Below are positions 15,801 through 24,845 of a stretch of 27,799 bases of DNA, one piece after another. The first letter of the stretch is position 1. Each line of letters opens with the position of its first letter. Position numbers and translations under genes: made by a program. The notes beneath the pieces were generated by a model. The model was not told where the DNA came from. It was given only the letters and a program-made list of their open reading frames with translations, and did no database searches. The stretch is from a virus. The stretch covers positions 1 through 27,799 of IMG/VR virus record IMGVR_UViG_3300028569_000139. One strand, given 5' to 3'.

Positions 15801-18758
15801 TGGTGAAGTTGTTATACTTGGTGTTACAGTATTTGTAGGAGTTATCGTAGGAGTTACTGTGCTTGTTGGGGTTGGACTTGGTGCAATAAATGTTGTTGCA
15901 TCTGTTATTGTAAATGCAGAATATCCTGGTATAGATATTGTAACCCCTGAATAAGCCCCTACCAAAGCCAAATCACTAAAATTACCAGCAACACTTACAT
16001 TTAATGTTGATGTTGTAAATGAGGCATTCATTGTAATACCTGTTGTTATTACAATATTTGGTCCAGTTGTTGCTGATAATGTATTAACAAATGAAATGGT
16101 ATAAGGAAGAGGTTTTGTTATATTTGATGTTAATGTATATGCTACATCAATTGAACCTGATGTAACTACCCCTACCAAAGTTAATATTAAAGGTGCTTCT
16201 GGCTCTGGGTCAACGTGTATAATAAATTGAGTTGTTCCTGTACAAGCACAGTTATCATAAACCCCTACCCCAATATCAGTTGGACTTGGAAATGGGTCTA
16301 ATGGATTAACATCTGTTGCTTTACCAATATAAATTTGTTGATAACTATGAGCAGGATTATATGTTGTTTGTGAAACACTAAAACATCCAAGATAAGTTAG
16401 GGGAAGTGTATCACCAGTATAAACCTTAACATATCTGTCAATATAAGCAAATAAATTATAATTTATATCTGAATTAGTATATATTTCCCCCCCTGTACAA
16501 CCGGATAACTTATAGTATAGAACTGGATGAGGGGTATAATCTCTTGTTAATTTAACTAACTCAACATCACATAATCCTGGTTCAATTAAGTTATAGTTAA
16601 TCTTATTTACCCTATAATAATTGTTTTCAATTAATATCTTTTCATTAAAATATAAACCTGCAACCTCATAAGGTTCTAAAAATATCTTTAATTTTAATAT
16701 CTTGTTCTCATTGCTAATTAAATCATTCAAATAATCACTATAATAAACATCAACTATATCATAAGCATAGGGGAAAAGACTTTCATTTGAATCAAAGAAG
16801 TCCTCACTATTGTAATTTGTGTAATGACTAAACTCGTTATAATTAAATGGATAAGTTGTAAATCTATTTAATAATTGGTATTTGTCAAATTCTATATTCT
16901 CTAAATAATATGTTAAATTGTTTGGCCCTGCACTATAATTTTCTGTTGGGTACATTAATCCCCTAAATATTGTTTTTGGCAATACCTTAAATGGTTCAAA
17001 TAATGTTTGGGGTTCACCATTAATCTCTTTGATTTTAACAGCAGCCATATTTGGTATTGTAATATTGGGGTCTCTTTGTGTTCCAAGTATTGTAATATCA
17101 ACATCTGATGAAAATATACCTTCAATTGTTGTTATATTATCTTTGAACTCTTGACTTAATCTTACATTTTCTGAACCAAATAATCTATTTGAAGATATAT
17201 TAAATTGCTGATTGCCAAAATCTTTATCTAATCTATTATTAAAAAATATTGTTCCATTGATATAATTTGTTGTTGGTTCAACAGTAATTGTGCTATCATA
17301 ATCAACCCTTCCAGTCCAATCAATAATATCTCCCTTGCCAATGTAATCAATTATAGGTTCAATAATCAATGTCTTTGGTCTATCAGGTGATGGTATAACA
17401 ACAAAATTAAACATTTTATTTACTGATGTGATAAAATCAATCTGCTTATAATCATTTGGGGGAAACTGTTTAGCATAATCAAAATCCCCAACAAATTGGC
17501 TTGGGGCATTTGTAATTTCGAATGATATATCTCTAAAAGCATCAATACCATAACTTCCTAAATTTATTTCAATTGAAGTAAATGTTGAACCTGTTATTTG
17601 AACTGTTGCAGAACCTATAAATTGGACATTTTGATAATTTCCTGGAAAATCATCACACATTTCTTGTGTGAGCATATTATAGATGATTGGGGGACTTGCA
17701 TTTGCATCTGCAATTAAATCTATTGTAAAATCCGCTGCTGGACAAGCACTATAAACAACATCTGCTGTTAAAATAACATTAAATGTATAACTACCATTTA
17801 GAGAAGCAGGTATTATAAATGATGTTGAGTTTGATAATAAACTAAAATTATTACAAGTTACCCCTGATGAAGGATCAGGCACAGGTATATAATACCCAAT
17901 ATTTGAATTGGTATAACTATAACATACTTGATTATCCCCACTTGCAAATACCCCCTCACCAAATTTTAATGGTAAATAAAACTTTTCAAAATATGATGTG
18001 TTAAAAAATGAACTCTGAATATTATAACCTGCTTGATTAACAATCTGTGTATATAATTCTTTTATTGATATACTTGCTTTTAAATATTGAGATTGCACTG
18101 GTGTGCCAGAAAAACTAAATGTATTTCCAGATATTAAAGGTTTTGGTCTAAATTCTAATAAGGGGGTTTCTGTTGGTATTACATTTGCTGATGTATCATA
18201 ATTATATCCTAAATTATATAAACCAAAAAAGGTTCTACCATCTTCATATGGATAAGATGGTCTTGACCCTGCTCCTGTATATAAGAAATATAGATTGGGG
18301 TCATATTGTGATTTCTCTATAACAGTATTATTAAATGGGTGGCTTAATGATGATAAATCCAAATCATATAAGAATTTATCCTTAATATTTGATGCCAAAT
18401 CACCTACCCCATTATAAAATGTAATGTTATATATTTTTGCTGTCTTATTGATATTGACAACATTTAATCTTATATATCCAGTTAATATCTCATAACCATT
18501 ATATAATATCTGTGCTTCAAATTTAAGTTTGGGGTTAAAATCAATAAATGTGCTTGAAAATTCAAAGAAGTAATTAAATATATCATTGTTCTTCTTTGAG
18601 CCTGGCAAATTAAATTGCTTACTATATGTTGAGTTTTTCTTTGTTATATCTTGAATTTCTGCAAATGATATATTCATCTCCAAAGTTTCATTAGGAAATG
18701 TGTCCAGATATTTTTGCACACCCTCAACTATACATCTTATTTGTAAACCCTCTATCAT
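12879..18758 (-). CDS. Giant tail-tip/adhesin protein with stalks and two glycine-rich domains (1959 aa)
   Basis: Layout: residues 1 to about 955 are the baseplate/tail-tip part (start [40 protein letters not shown] is characteristic of tail proteins in marine Bacteroidetes phages). Then come a Thr/Pro stalk (about 960-1170), a peptide [18 protein letters not shown] (about 1173-1190), a short stalk (to 1245), glycine-rich domain I (about 1248-1535), a third stalk (about 1536-1673) and glycine-rich domain II (about 1678-1959). The two domains share openings such as VVVAGG, a TVTVGAGG core, an ITSTGGG segment and a GGF...VSF closing. A tail fibre fused to a baseplate protein, displaying two receptor-binding heads in series, is the best reading. 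It is 21% of the genome. Confidence 0.8.
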   Translation of the reverse strand: MIEGLQIRCIVEGVQKYLDTFPNETLEMNISFAEIQDITKKNSTYSKQFNLPGSKKNNDIFNYFFEFSSTFIDFNPKLKFEAQILYNGYEILTGYIRLNVVNINKTAKIYNITFYNGVGDLASNIKDKFLYDLDLSSLSHPFNNTVIEKSQYDPNLYFLYTGAGSRPSYPYEDGRTFFGLYNLGYNYDTSANVIPTETPLLEFRPKPLISGNTFSFSGTPVQSQYLKASISIKELYTQIVNQAGYNIQSSFFNTSYFEKFYLPLKFGEGVFASGDNQVCYSYTNSNIGYYIPVPDPSSGVTCNNFSLLSNSTSFIIPASLNGSYTFNVILTADVVYSACPAADFTIDLIADANASPPIIYNMLTQEMCDDFPGNYQNVQFIGSATVQITGSTFTSIEINLGSYGIDAFRDISFEITNAPSQFVGDFDYAKQFPPNDYKQIDFITSVNKMFNFVVIPSPDRPKTLIIEPIIDYIGKGDIIDWTGRVDYDSTITVEPTTNYINGTIFFNNRLDKDFGNQQFNISSNRLFGSENVRLSQEFKDNITTIEGIFSSDVDITILGTQRDPNITIPNMAAVKIKEINGEPQTLFEPFKVLPKTIFRGLMYPTENYSAGPNNLTYYLENIEFDKYQLLNRFTTYPFNYNEFSHYTNYNSEDFFDSNESLFPYAYDIVDVYYSDYLNDLISNENKILKLKIFLEPYEVAGLYFNEKILIENNYYRVNKINYNLIEPGLCDVELVKLTRDYTPHPVLYYKLSGCTGGEIYTNSDINYNLFAYIDRYVKVYTGDTLPLTYLGCFSVSQTTYNPAHSYQQIYIGKATDVNPLDPFPSPTDIGVGVYDNCACTGTTQFIIHVDPEPEAPLILTLVGVVTSGSIDVAYTLTSNITKPLPYTISFVNTLSATTGPNIVITTGITMNASFTTSTLNVSVAGNFSDLALVGAYSGVTISIPGYSAFTITDATTFIAPSPTPTSTVTPTITPTNTVTPSITTSPNASITPTSTITPTPTNTVTPTNTITPTETTTPTTTPTNTITPTSSETPTPTITPTSSETPTPTITPTNTVTPTETTTPTTTPTNTVTPTNTTTPTITPTNTITPTNTVTPTNTITPTITPTSSETPTPTITPTSSETPTPTITPTNTITPTNTITPTNTITPTNTITPTNTITPTNTVTPTITPTIFVTPLPCDVEANIQRECDVTTLETADPSPTPTPTPTRTPTVTPTNTVTPTNTVTPTNTVTPTNTNTVTPTITPTPPALFEIEYVVVAGGAAGGTGVSGGGGAGGYRSSVSGETSGGGAIAEAKITGTTSTNYTVTVGAGGNSVGGLGAVGNNGSNSVFATITSTGGGGGGGGIPGNGAAGGSGGGGRAAAETGGSGGSGTANQGSNGGNGSSNNTGGTPTYPAGGGGGAGASGQSRSNIQFTGGTGGIGVVSSITNVATYRAGGGGGHGTYAAGGGNGGGPGGLGGGGRGGDGQGNASVAGTINTGGGGGGGDGAGANGGSGIVIIKYPDTFSITLDVGLTGSTTTSGGFSVTIFSGGTGNVSFGVASPTPTPTNTSTNTPTPTNTPTNSVTPTNTVTPTNTITPTNTITPTSSITPTNTPTNTVTPTNTITPTNTVTPTNTITPTNTVTPTNTITPTNTVTPTNTITPTNTVTPTNTITPTNTITPTNTVTPTNTVTPTVTPSSTPVALNIQAVVFAGAGGGGSSHGGGGGGGGFKDETISGATATNYTVTVGAGGAGGATGGYAKGVNGSDSVFSIITSTGGGAGGSYNGGAGTLKDGNTGGSGGGGGADTTAGTGGSGTGSEGLAGGNSSSDGTAGCGGGGGGGGSLGGNGSGGVGGTGGVGATGSITTITGTLIFRAGGGGGGAWQGTGGVGTTGGGAGGNAGNPGNTIGKGGNGTANLGGGGGGGADYQPGGGNGGSGAVIIKYPDAYTITVGGGLTSTETTSGGFKIRTFTAGSDTVSFSI
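13735..14150 (-). repeat. 36-bp repeats encoding the third stalk of the tail-tip protein
   Basis: A 36-bp unit encoding [12 protein letters not shown] is repeated head to tail (clearest at about 13850-13970), with looser Thr/Pro repeats on both sides. The tract joins glycine-rich domains I and II. Confidence 0.8.
15015..15880 (-). repeat. Thr/Pro repeat DNA of the first and second stalks
   Basis: Mixed 18-, 36- and 66-bp related units encode [17 protein letters not shown] and [15 protein letters not shown] runs. Between the two tracts (about 15165-15235) lies a non-repetitive block encoding [11 protein letters not shown], nearly the same DNA as the 3' end of the 477-aa gene (4920-4970). Confidence 0.8.
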
Positions 18759-18768
18759 TTTATATTAT

Positions 18769-20661
18769 TTAACCTTGTGTCCTAAATCTTTTACCCCCAC
18801 CATACTCAAATGTAAATTGGTATTGATATAATTTTTGATAATTTCTATTATATTCCACAAATGATTTATCTTTCATAACCACTGGGATTAAATACTGGAA
18901 TAATAACTCATCATTTTCAGCACAATCATAATTTATAATATCTGTGCCTTTTATTAAATATACATCAGGGGACATAAATAATTCCTCATATATAACCATA
19001 TCATTTTGTGTGATATACCAACTCGTTGCCAATACCTCATAACTTGCTTGACTATCATATACTCTCTTACCCCTATTATAAGATGCAGAAGAATATGATG
19101 ACCTACTTAAATCTTGACCTTGGAAGTATGTTTCTTTCTGAACATTGATTGTCTTTTGTGATTTCTTATCTAATGTGATTGTATCCCACATCCCCCTACC
19201 ATTCATAAATAAAAAATGTTGGGGTTCATTCCTACAATCAGCACCCTCAAAAATAAATTCTAATATCTCTGTGGTTGCACTAGCTGGATTTAATCTGTTA
19301 TCTATATCAGCACTATAACTTGTTCCAAAAAATGCAACACGGCTAACGTCTGTGGGTATTACATTGATTCCACTATTTGTATAATTGTAGGGGGTATAGA
19401 ATGTTAACATCCTAAATGTTGAATCAACCCCCTCTTTAACTGTTGGTATTGATGATGAATTTCTATTTAATGATTCTGCTTTAAATTGATATGTTGAACC
19501 ACTTGCCCCCCATATTGCAATTGAATATATATCATTGGTAAATAAATCATTCTTTCCATTTAAAAATGATACAATAATTGGGCATTCCCTATGATGTTTT
19601 CTTGTCCTACAATCACCAACAACCGTTTGTGGGGGACCGCTAAATGTATAATTTGTATTATTTGTTATTGTACCACCACTTGTAACATCATAACATATTC
19701 CATTTCTTGTCCATTTTAATTCGTGTTCAAAATCTGATGTGGTGTTTGTTTGGCAATCTGCTAAATATTTATAATATTGTGAACCAATTTGTCCATTAAA
19801 TGATGTGTATTTACCCCAAACTCCCCTTGCATTACCATTGAGTGCTATTTCACCACAACTTAAACCTTGATTCTGAAAATCAGTTCTTACTATGTATATT
19901 CTACAAGTTCCATCTGTTGCCCCACTTGGTAGAGCATTTAATGTTGAAAATGGATATTTCTCTGGTCCTGCTGCATTTAAAAACTCTGCTGGTGAACAAT
20001 CATTTGATAATGTTCCTGCACTATAAACGTGTCTAAATAAATCATAATAATAATGATTTTGACCTAATTCAGTATAAAAATTAGTTGAACCAGTATATCC
20101 AGAATATAATTTGGCATTTGTTAAATTTGGTTGGGGGATTAAATTATTATCAACCCCTGGGAATATTAATACAGCATCTGGTTGCCAAGTTGCCCCAGTT
20201 GAAATATCCATTACAGTTGTGCTACCACTTGTATAAGTGCAACCAACTTTAACCCCATATTCTTCTATTTGCCATAAATCTGGAATACTTGTTGAATAAA
20301 ATTGATTGTAAGCATTATATGAATGACATTTTGTCGCATTGACATTGGTAACAATGGTATTGACTATTGATGCTGTATTTGCAGATGGATATAATTGGTC
20401 AGCACTTGCTATAAGGGCTCTTGGATTTGCTTCTAAAAAGTTTCTAACTATTTCAACAGCATCAAACATTGCTACATTATATTCATTTGGTGATGCAATT
20501 AATCTTGCTTTCTTTTGGTTTAAATTATTTGGACTAAAATATATGTCCATAACCAATTTAAAATTAGTGCCTAATGTTGCTGCACTTAATGTCCATATAT
20601 GATTTGTATTGCTTGGTGTTATTGCAAGGGGTTTTTGTAATATTGCTATTGGATTTGGCAT
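18769..20661 (-). CDS. Tail/baseplate protein (630 aa)
   Basis: The N-terminal 80 residues (MPNPIAILQKPLAITPSNTN, then NFKLVMDIYFS and MFDAVEIVRNFLEANP) follow a pattern I associate with distal tail or baseplate proteins of marine Bacteroidetes phages: a strand with a DIY turn, then an arm of the 'vs-il..yv' type. The rest is beta-rich with many Asn/Ser/Thr/Tyr residues and scattered cysteines (WTRNGICYDVTSG, VVGDCRTRKHHRECP). It ends FQYLIPVVMKDKSFVEYNRN and a basic tail. It lies 10 bases upstream of the 1959-aa tail-tip gene and downstream of the neck genes, so it probably joins tube and fibre. No peptidase or lysin motif is visible, though a tail-associated enzyme cannot be excluded. Confidence 0.65.
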   Translation of the reverse strand: MPNPIAILQKPLAITPSNTNHIWTLSAATLGTNFKLVMDIYFSPNNLNQKKARLIASPNEYNVAMFDAVEIVRNFLEANPRALIASADQLYPSANTASIVNTIVTNVNATKCHSYNAYNQFYSTSIPDLWQIEEYGVKVGCTYTSGSTTVMDISTGATWQPDAVLIFPGVDNNLIPQPNLTNAKLYSGYTGSTNFYTELGQNHYYYDLFRHVYSAGTLSNDCSPAEFLNAAGPEKYPFSTLNALPSGATDGTCRIYIVRTDFQNQGLSCGEIALNGNARGVWGKYTSFNGQIGSQYYKYLADCQTNTTSDFEHELKWTRNGICYDVTSGGTITNNTNYTFSGPPQTVVGDCRTRKHHRECPIIVSFLNGKNDLFTNDIYSIAIWGASGSTYQFKAESLNRNSSSIPTVKEGVDSTFRMLTFYTPYNYTNSGINVIPTDVSRVAFFGTSYSADIDNRLNPASATTEILEFIFEGADCRNEPQHFLFMNGRGMWDTITLDKKSQKTINVQKETYFQGQDLSRSSYSSASYNRGKRVYDSQASYEVLATSWYITQNDMVIYEELFMSPDVYLIKGTDIINYDCAENDELLFQYLIPVVMKDKSFVEYNRNYQKLYQYQFTFEYGGGKRFRTQG

Positions 20662-20670
20662 ATTATATTT

Positions 20671-21180
20671 TTATTGATTTTCATTTATTGTGAAAGTATT
20701 GAAAAAATCATCAATTCCAATCCCCCACTTTTCTGTGAGTTCTGTTTCAAACTCTTCTATAAGTTTATCTGTTGCTACGGTATCAAAAAACTGTGAACCT
20801 GCATAACCAAACTTTTGTATATTCTTTGCAATCCCCCATTCAGAACCTTCTGGTAAACCCCTTATAATTGCCCATCTACGTATTGGTTCAATAGGGGGCA
20901 TCTTATCACTTGGTTTTCTACCCCTATTCACCCAGAACCAATAGTAAGCCATCTCAATGGTTAATACTTGGGTTGCTGGGTCAAAATTACTTGCAATAGA
21001 ATTATATAAATTGCCTGATGCAATCTTATTTGACATTCCAAATGACGCCCTACTTTTAGAATATCCCATACCATAGGGGTAATCTTGTCTTAATGAGGCT
21101 TTAATAATTTCAACAAAGCGATTACCAATGGCAACCATTGCTTGATTATTTTTATCCAGTATAATATCAAAATCACTCAT
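20671..21180 (-). CDS. HK97 gp10-like head-tail joining protein (169 aa)
   Basis: Residues 1-40 form a helix (NQAMVAIGNRFVEIIKASLR), followed by a basic loop, ASGNLYNSI, a strand pair (ATQVLTIEMAYYWFWVNRGR) and a proline-containing turn with KMPPIEPIRRWAIIRG, ending in a helix (IEEFETELTEKWGIG). The 'SGxLxxSI...YxxxVxxGR...' order is the hallmark of HK97-gp10/virion-morphogenesis proteins, which join head completion and tail. It is adjacent to the tail-terminator-like gene (2-base gap), consistent with a neck module. Confidence 0.8.
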   Translation of the reverse strand: MSDFDIILDKNNQAMVAIGNRFVEIIKASLRQDYPYGMGYSKSRASFGMSNKIASGNLYNSIASNFDPATQVLTIEMAYYWFWVNRGRKPSDKMPPIEPIRRWAIIRGLPEGSEWGIAKNIQKFGYAGSQFFDTVATDKLIEEFETELTEKWGIGIDDFFNTFTINENQ

Positions 21181-21182
21181 TA

Positions 21183-21716
21183 TTATTTGTTTTCAATACA
21201 AGGTCCAAATGGTTCAAATGGTGCATCACATAAATCAAGAGCATCTGGTATAACCAATTTAATTTCTAAATTCCAACCTGATAAATAATCATCAAACCTT
21301 TCTGAAAAGGGGGTAAATGAAATTGGAAAATTAACATCCCAATTCTCATAACACTCATCCAAATTATATTTTAATGCTGCTGCAATATCTTTGCATATAT
21401 CTAATGTATCTGACCATATATCTGTTTCAACATCAAAATTCTTAACATTTAATATATCCATCACCAATATGTTGAAAGTATATATTGTTTGTCTGCCATC
21501 ACTTGTTGCTGTGGCTGGGACAACATACATTAGGGGATAATGTGCTGCCAAATTGTCAGTTGTGTTGTTTTGTTTTAATCTCTCCTCTGTGTAGTAACCC
21601 AACTGTTTTAAATCCCCAAGTGAATAAGAGTTAATTTGTTTATGTTTGTTTGCTATATTTTTTAGCAAATCAGTTATCTTTTTAAAGTTATAAGTTCCTA
21701 ATGCTGTATTACCCAT
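21183..21716 (-). CDS. Tail terminator/tail completion-like protein (177 aa)
   Basis: An N-terminal helix (FKKITDLLKNIANKHKQINS), a strand (HYPLMYVVPATATSDGRQTI), YTFNILVMDILNV, a central helix (TDIWSDTLDICKDIAAALKY) and a C-terminal strand pair (ISFTPFSERFDDYLSGWNLE, then IKLVIPDALDLC). The beta-alpha-beta order and the 'DxWSDTLDICKDI...GWxxEIxL' pattern fit small tail-terminator proteins that cap the tube at the head-proximal end. It overlaps the end of the chaperone -1 frame by 8 bases and precedes the gp10-like gene. The fold is inferred from pattern; no motif proves it. Confidence 0.6.
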   Translation of the reverse strand: MGNTALGTYNFKKITDLLKNIANKHKQINSYSLGDLKQLGYYTEERLKQNNTTDNLAAHYPLMYVVPATATSDGRQTIYTFNILVMDILNVKNFDVETDIWSDTLDICKDIAAALKYNLDECYENWDVNFPISFTPFSERFDDYLSGWNLEIKLVIPDALDLCDAPFEPFGPCIENK

Positions 21717-22499
21717 TTTGATTATATTTAGACATCATTTTATTATGCTCTTTTTTTCTTATATCATTTATATCTGCCATATATGCTAAATGATTCATCA
21801 CAAATAAAAAATCATATTCTATTATGATTGGAATCTTTGTAATATCTTCCCCTGCCATATTTTCAAGCGCAGCATACCAACCCCAATGACTGCTAAAATT
21901 TTGATTATCATCGTTGTCATCTTCGGATATTTCACCATCCCCACTTTCCACAAATAATTTGGAGAATTTATCCGTAATTGATTTTTTAAAACTTTGAAAA
22001 AAAAAAGTGCGCCAAAGTAATATTCAATGGATAAATCTTTAAATTTCTCTGCTCTTTCCATCACATTATTTGATAAATACTTTCCATTATCAGTTTTTGG
22101 TAGATAAAGTAGAGCCAAATGTATATTTAATTCATTTTTTCGTTCATTTGGTTTCTTTGAAAAGAAATGGTCAATATCCATATAATGACCAAATGATATT
22201 TTGTTCATATCTATAAAGTTGTATTCAACCCCATCAAATATAAATGACTTATGAAACTTCTTTGATAATGACATAATAAAATTTAATACCTCATTACCAA
22301 CATCTAATACACTCTGATAGGGGCACTCTCTAATTGAATCTTCACTTTCCCCTGTCATAATTGATAATAACTTAACGCAAATGTTAAGATTATCTTCTTC
22401 ATCACCAAAAGAATCAACCTTATTGAATTTCATCCATTGTTTTATGGTGGGGGCTTTTATCTCATAAGTGTTATCCCCAATTTTTAACTCTGCTTTCAT
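21709..22499 (-). CDS. Tail assembly chaperone long form by -1 frameshift (gpGT-like, 263 aa)
   Basis: The chaperone frame starting at 22499 can pass by a -1 slip into a frame open from 22023 to a stop at 21709, giving 263 residues. The added part is acidic (ESGDGEISEDDNDDNQ), then WGWYAALENMAGEDITKIPI and YDFLFVMNHLAYMADINDI. The 'GWY..L..LAGxDITK...hLxYM' pattern is typical of gpT-like extensions. The -1 frame has only a GTG at 21951 as a possible independent start, and its coding pattern continues upstream of it as FSKLF, which supports fusion. In lambda-type phages the long form recruits tape measure and tube proteins and is absent from the finished virion. Confidence 0.75.
21822..22499 (-). 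CDS. Tail assembly chaperone short form (gpG-like, 225 aa)
   Basis: Starts MKAELKIGDNTYEIKAPTIK, with a helical core (NICVKLLSIMTGESEDSIRE; VGNEVLNFIMSLSKKF) and FDGVEYNFIDMNKISFGHYM. Translation without slipping continues about 55 residues past the slippery zone to a stop at 21822, a rather long zero-frame tail with a basic/hydrophobic character (MIIKILAVIGVGML) that looks non-functional. This fits the short member of the chaperone pair. It lies immediately after TerL, not next to the tape measure gene as usual. Confidence 0.75.
   Translation of the reverse strand: MKAELKIGDNTYEIKAPTIKQWMKFNKVDSFGDEEDNLNICVKLLSIMTGESEDSIRECPYQSVLDVGNEVLNFIMSLSKKFHKSFIFDGVEYNFIDMNKISFGHYMDIDHFFSKKPNERKNELNIHLALLYLPKTDNGKYLSNNVMERAEKFKDLSIEYYFGALFFFKVLKNQLRINSPNYLWKVGMVKYPKMTTMIIKILAVIGVGMLRLKIWQGKILQRFQS
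21981..22005 (-). promoter_or_regulatory. Triple slippery zone for -1 frameshifting
   Basis: Minus strand, in frame with the start at 22499, there are three heptamers of the X-XXY-YYZ form: T-TTT-TTT (22005-21999, inside a run of ten T), T-TTA-AAA (21990-21984) and A-AAA-AAT (21987-21981). No stop interrupts the -1 frame after 22024. All three would place ribosomes in the frame that ends at 21709. Confidence 0.7.
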
Positions 22500-22526
22500 A
22501 TTTTTATTTTTTATTACGCATATTAA

Positions 22527-23765
22527 TCATTTTATTGAATATTGCCCATAATTTAGTTTTGTCTTAAATGATTGATTTGCAAACGCCAATGACATCACAC
22601 AATCATCATGGAAGCCCACAGGCGCGCCATATCTTAACTTTCTTGTGCTTGGGGAATATGTAAATGTGAATATTCCAAGTTCATTATGCAAGGGTTCAAA
22701 TAAGGTTTTAGAGGGTAATGTTAATTTGCCCTCATTTAAAGATATAATTAATTCTTCTATAATGTTTGCCTTGCTATCCTGTGTTGTAATAAATGGCTTT
22801 GCTGCTGGATATGATTTTTGTATTCTTTCAAATAATGGATCCCCCACACCATTGACTTCCACCAATAGTTGGGGTTTATATTTCTTAACAATTATTAACA
22901 CATCATTTATTATATTTTCATAAGTGTTTTTATTTGTCCTAAATATTTCAACAACTTCTCCATTCTGATTTAATATTGTTAATACTGTATAATCATTTTG
23001 TTTTGCCAAATCTAATCCTGCATAATATTTGTGGCTAGGATTGAAAGAGGCAAATGCTTGTAATTTGCAATAGTTATCTATATTTACAAACACTTCCCCT
23101 CCCGAATCCAAGAATTGAGCCAATATCTCCTGATTAAAAACGTGTTCTGGTAATGTTTTCTTGCTCTCCCACAATTCATCTGGATTAATTAAGGGGTTAT
23201 CAAAAGATGTTCCATAACTACAATCGTACTGACCATCATGATTATCAAACATTGCCAACTGATATAAATTATAAAACCAGTTTTTTCCTTTGGGCGTTGA
23301 TAAGAATAATATCTTTTTACCTTTAACAAGTGTTGCAGGTTTTAATACCTCTGACCATACTTCTTCTTTCATAAATGCAGCCTCATCCATTATTAAATAA
23401 TCAAGAGTATAACCCCTTAATCCATCAGGTCTTTCCCCTGACTTAAATGTGATTATGCTACCATTAATAAATTTAATATATAAATCACTTTTATTAATTG
23501 ATGATGTTAAATTTGTTTCCCCCAAATAATTAACCATTTCATCAAATACCTTTCTTGCTTGGGCAAAGATGGGGGACACCCACATACAATTGCTATTATT
23601 GTCTTCTAATGCCCACTTCAACATTAAGTTGATGCCCAACATTGTTTTACCAAATTGCCTCCCCAAACTTAAAATGTGGTATTTTTTATTATTATTCTTT
23701 AATATCTTATCAATTATAACTTGCTGTGCGTGATGTGGGGTAAAACCTTCAACTGTTATATCCAT
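22527..23765 (-). CDS. terL: Terminase large subunit (412 aa)
   Basis: ATPase-nuclease that packages DNA into proheads through the portal. Walker A is GRQFGKT at residues 35-41; Walker B plus catalytic Glu is LDYLIMDEAA at 121-130; the coupling motif is STPKG at 156-160. The RNase H-like nuclease has its first Asp in YYAGLDLAKQNDYT (Asp252), an acidic strand LLVEVNGVGDP (300-310, Glu303) and paired acids in GFHDDCVMSL (Asp387/388). All key residues are present and the length is normal for a compact TerL. It follows TerS with a 9-base gap. The packaging type (cos, pac or DTR) cannot be read from the sequence. Confidence 0.95.
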   Translation of the reverse strand: MDITVEGFTPHHAQQVIIDKILKNNNKKYHILSLGRQFGKTMLGINLMLKWALEDNNSNCMWVSPIFAQARKVFDEMVNYLGETNLTSSINKSDLYIKFINGSIITFKSGERPDGLRGYTLDYLIMDEAAFMKEEVWSEVLKPATLVKGKKILFLSTPKGKNWFYNLYQLAMFDNHDGQYDCSYGTSFDNPLINPDELWESKKTLPEHVFNQEILAQFLDSGGEVFVNIDNYCKLQAFASFNPSHKYYAGLDLAKQNDYTVLTILNQNGEVVEIFRTNKNTYENIINDVLIIVKKYKPQLLVEVNGVGDPLFERIQKSYPAAKPFITTQDSKANIIEELIISLNEGKLTLPSKTLFEPLHNELGIFTFTYSPSTRKLRYGAPVGFHDDCVMSLAFANQSFKTKLNYGQYSIK

Positions 23766-23774
23766 ATTTGTTTC

Positions 23775-24263
23775 TTATTTTTCTCCCTCTATTGGGGGTG
23801 TATTATTCATTTGCCCAAAATTAAGTTTGATGGCATGGTGTGTTACATCGAGTTTATCTGGGGAATTTAATCCAATTAATTTGGATATATCATTTAAAGC
23901 ATTTCTTGCATTGGTATAATCACTATTTTCAATGGCAAGATCGTGTATATTCCACAATTTTATCAAATGCTTCTTAACCAATTCATCTTTGGATTGCTTG
24001 AATTTATCCTGGATTAAATCCCAAGACTTTCTCCAATATCTTGAAGCATCAACTCTTTTTATATCATATTTCTTAACAAGATAATTGAATACCTCATTTT
24101 GAGAATAATGCAAATCCAAAGATAATCTAATGGTTTCTTTTAATATTTCAGTTTGCAACACCAAAGGTTTCCTTTCTGCCTTTGTCCCCTCTGGTAATTT
24201 GGGTCTTCCTTTGGGGCGAACAACATCTATTGGCACATCTATTGGGGCAATTTCAAATTCCAT
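23775..24263 (-). CDS. terS: Terminase small subunit (about 162 aa)
   Basis: Recognises phage DNA and hands it to TerL. A Pro/Lys N-terminus (DVVRPKGRPKLPEGTKAERK) precedes a DNA-binding helix-turn-helix (about 50-85, YSQNEVFNYLVKKYDIKRVD), then an oligomerisation helix pair (FKQSKDELVKKHLIKLWNIH; TNARNALNDISKLIGLNSPD) and a tail DVTHHAIKLNFG. The frame extends to an ATG at 24314, but the start at 24263 (MEFEIAPIDVP) has a better leader and overlaps the preceding gene by only 11 bases. The position directly before TerL supports the call. Confidence 0.85.
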   Translation of the reverse strand: MEFEIAPIDVPIDVVRPKGRPKLPEGTKAERKPLVLQTEILKETIRLSLDLHYSQNEVFNYLVKKYDIKRVDASRYWRKSWDLIQDKFKQSKDELVKKHLIKLWNIHDLAIENSDYTNARNALNDISKLIGLNSPDKLDVTHHAIKLNFGQMNNTPPIEGEK

Positions 24264-24522
24264 TTTGTATTGAATTATATTTTTGTGATAATTTCCCAAC
24301 CAAATTTTTGACACAAGTTCTACAAGTGGTTACTGGTTTATTTGCTTGGAATATTTTATTGTAGATGTTTGTTAAAAACTCTACTTGACTATATTCTAAT
24401 TTATGGGATTGGATTAATCTTCCAACCTCATCCCATTCAATAGGGGTAATCCCATTTGAATCAGATAGTGATTCTATATGAGGGAGTTCCTGTATCGTTT
24501 TTGTTTTCTTGCAATTGCACAT
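24253..24522 (-). CDS. Small cysteine-containing protein before TerS (89 aa)
   Basis: From the ATG at 24522 the protein starts MCNCKKTKTIQEL and contains a central helical part (PIEWDEVGRLIQSHKLEYSQ; VEFLTNIYNKIFQ) and CRTC near the end (TTCRTCVKNLVGKLSQKYN). CxC plus CxxC, about 60 residues apart, could form one zinc site. The frame is open back to 24561, but the first 13 residues overlap the upstream gene and lack a good leader. It overlaps both neighbours (62 bases with the HTH gene, 11 with TerS), implying translational coupling. Function unknown; a packaging accessory is conceivable from position. Confidence 0.6.
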   Translation of the reverse strand: MCNCKKTKTIQELPHIESLSDSNGITPIEWDEVGRLIQSHKLEYSQVEFLTNIYNKIFQANKPVTTCRTCVKNLVGKLSQKYNSIQNGI

Positions 24523-24721
24523 TGATATTATATTTAATTTGTTTATTTCTTTCCTCCTCACAAAGATAACATACAGCCCATCTTTTACCAGCCCTTATGT
24601 AGTTGATATGTCTTCTATTGACATTGAACTTTTCTGCTATCTGACCATCATTTAAAATGTCTTCCTTGATTAAATCTTGAATTTCAATAACAGCGTGTCT
24701 ATCTAATTTAATTATTGGCAT
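24461..24721 (-). CDS. Helix-turn-helix protein opening the late operon (86 aa)
   Basis: Contains a homeodomain-like HTH at about residues 20-48: an approach helix (EIQDLIKEDILNDGQIAEKF) followed by NVNRRHINYIRAGKRW. A CxxC (VCYLCEEE) follows and the C-terminus is polar. It is the first late gene and has a strong T-run plus GCATATATTTATA box 22 bases upstream. A late-operon regulator or a DNA-recognition accessory of terminase are both possible; the first gene of a TerS/TerL operon is often an HTH protein. No enzymatic motif is seen. Confidence 0.7.
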   Translation of the reverse strand: MPIIKLDRHAVIEIQDLIKEDILNDGQIAEKFNVNRRHINYIRAGKRWAVCYLCEEERNKQIKYNINVQLQENKNDTGTPSYRITI

Positions 24722-24743
24722 ATTATTTATACTTTTTTCTATC

Positions 24744-24756
24744 TATAAATATATGC
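24744..24756 (-). promoter_or_regulatory. Candidate late promoter
   Basis: The minus strand reads GCATATATTTATA, identical over 13 bases to the box before the holin-like gene (25465-25477), and is preceded by TTTTTTTA seven bases upstream. It lies 22 bases before the first late gene and shortly after the early-arm terminator, so it is the best candidate for the main late promoter. Confidence 0.6.
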
Positions 24757-24845
24757 TAAATTGTAAAAAAATGATTAAGAACAAAAAAAATGTATAAAAA
24801 TCTTGCTTTAATTGAAAAAAAGTGTTATTTTTATAAAAAAAAGAT

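Noticed and set aside
15070-15954. Long plus-strand open frame of Val/Gly repeats (and similar ones at 5596-6096 and 13774-14364)
   Set aside because: These are antisense shadows of the Thr/Pro repeat stalks: the reverse of ACN-CCN codons reads as GTN-GGN, so the frame stays open without being a gene.
21709-21951. Independent 80-aa gene after the chaperone
   Set aside because: It would need a GTG start in the middle of a frame that continues upstream to the slippery zone; a frameshifted C-terminus explains it better.
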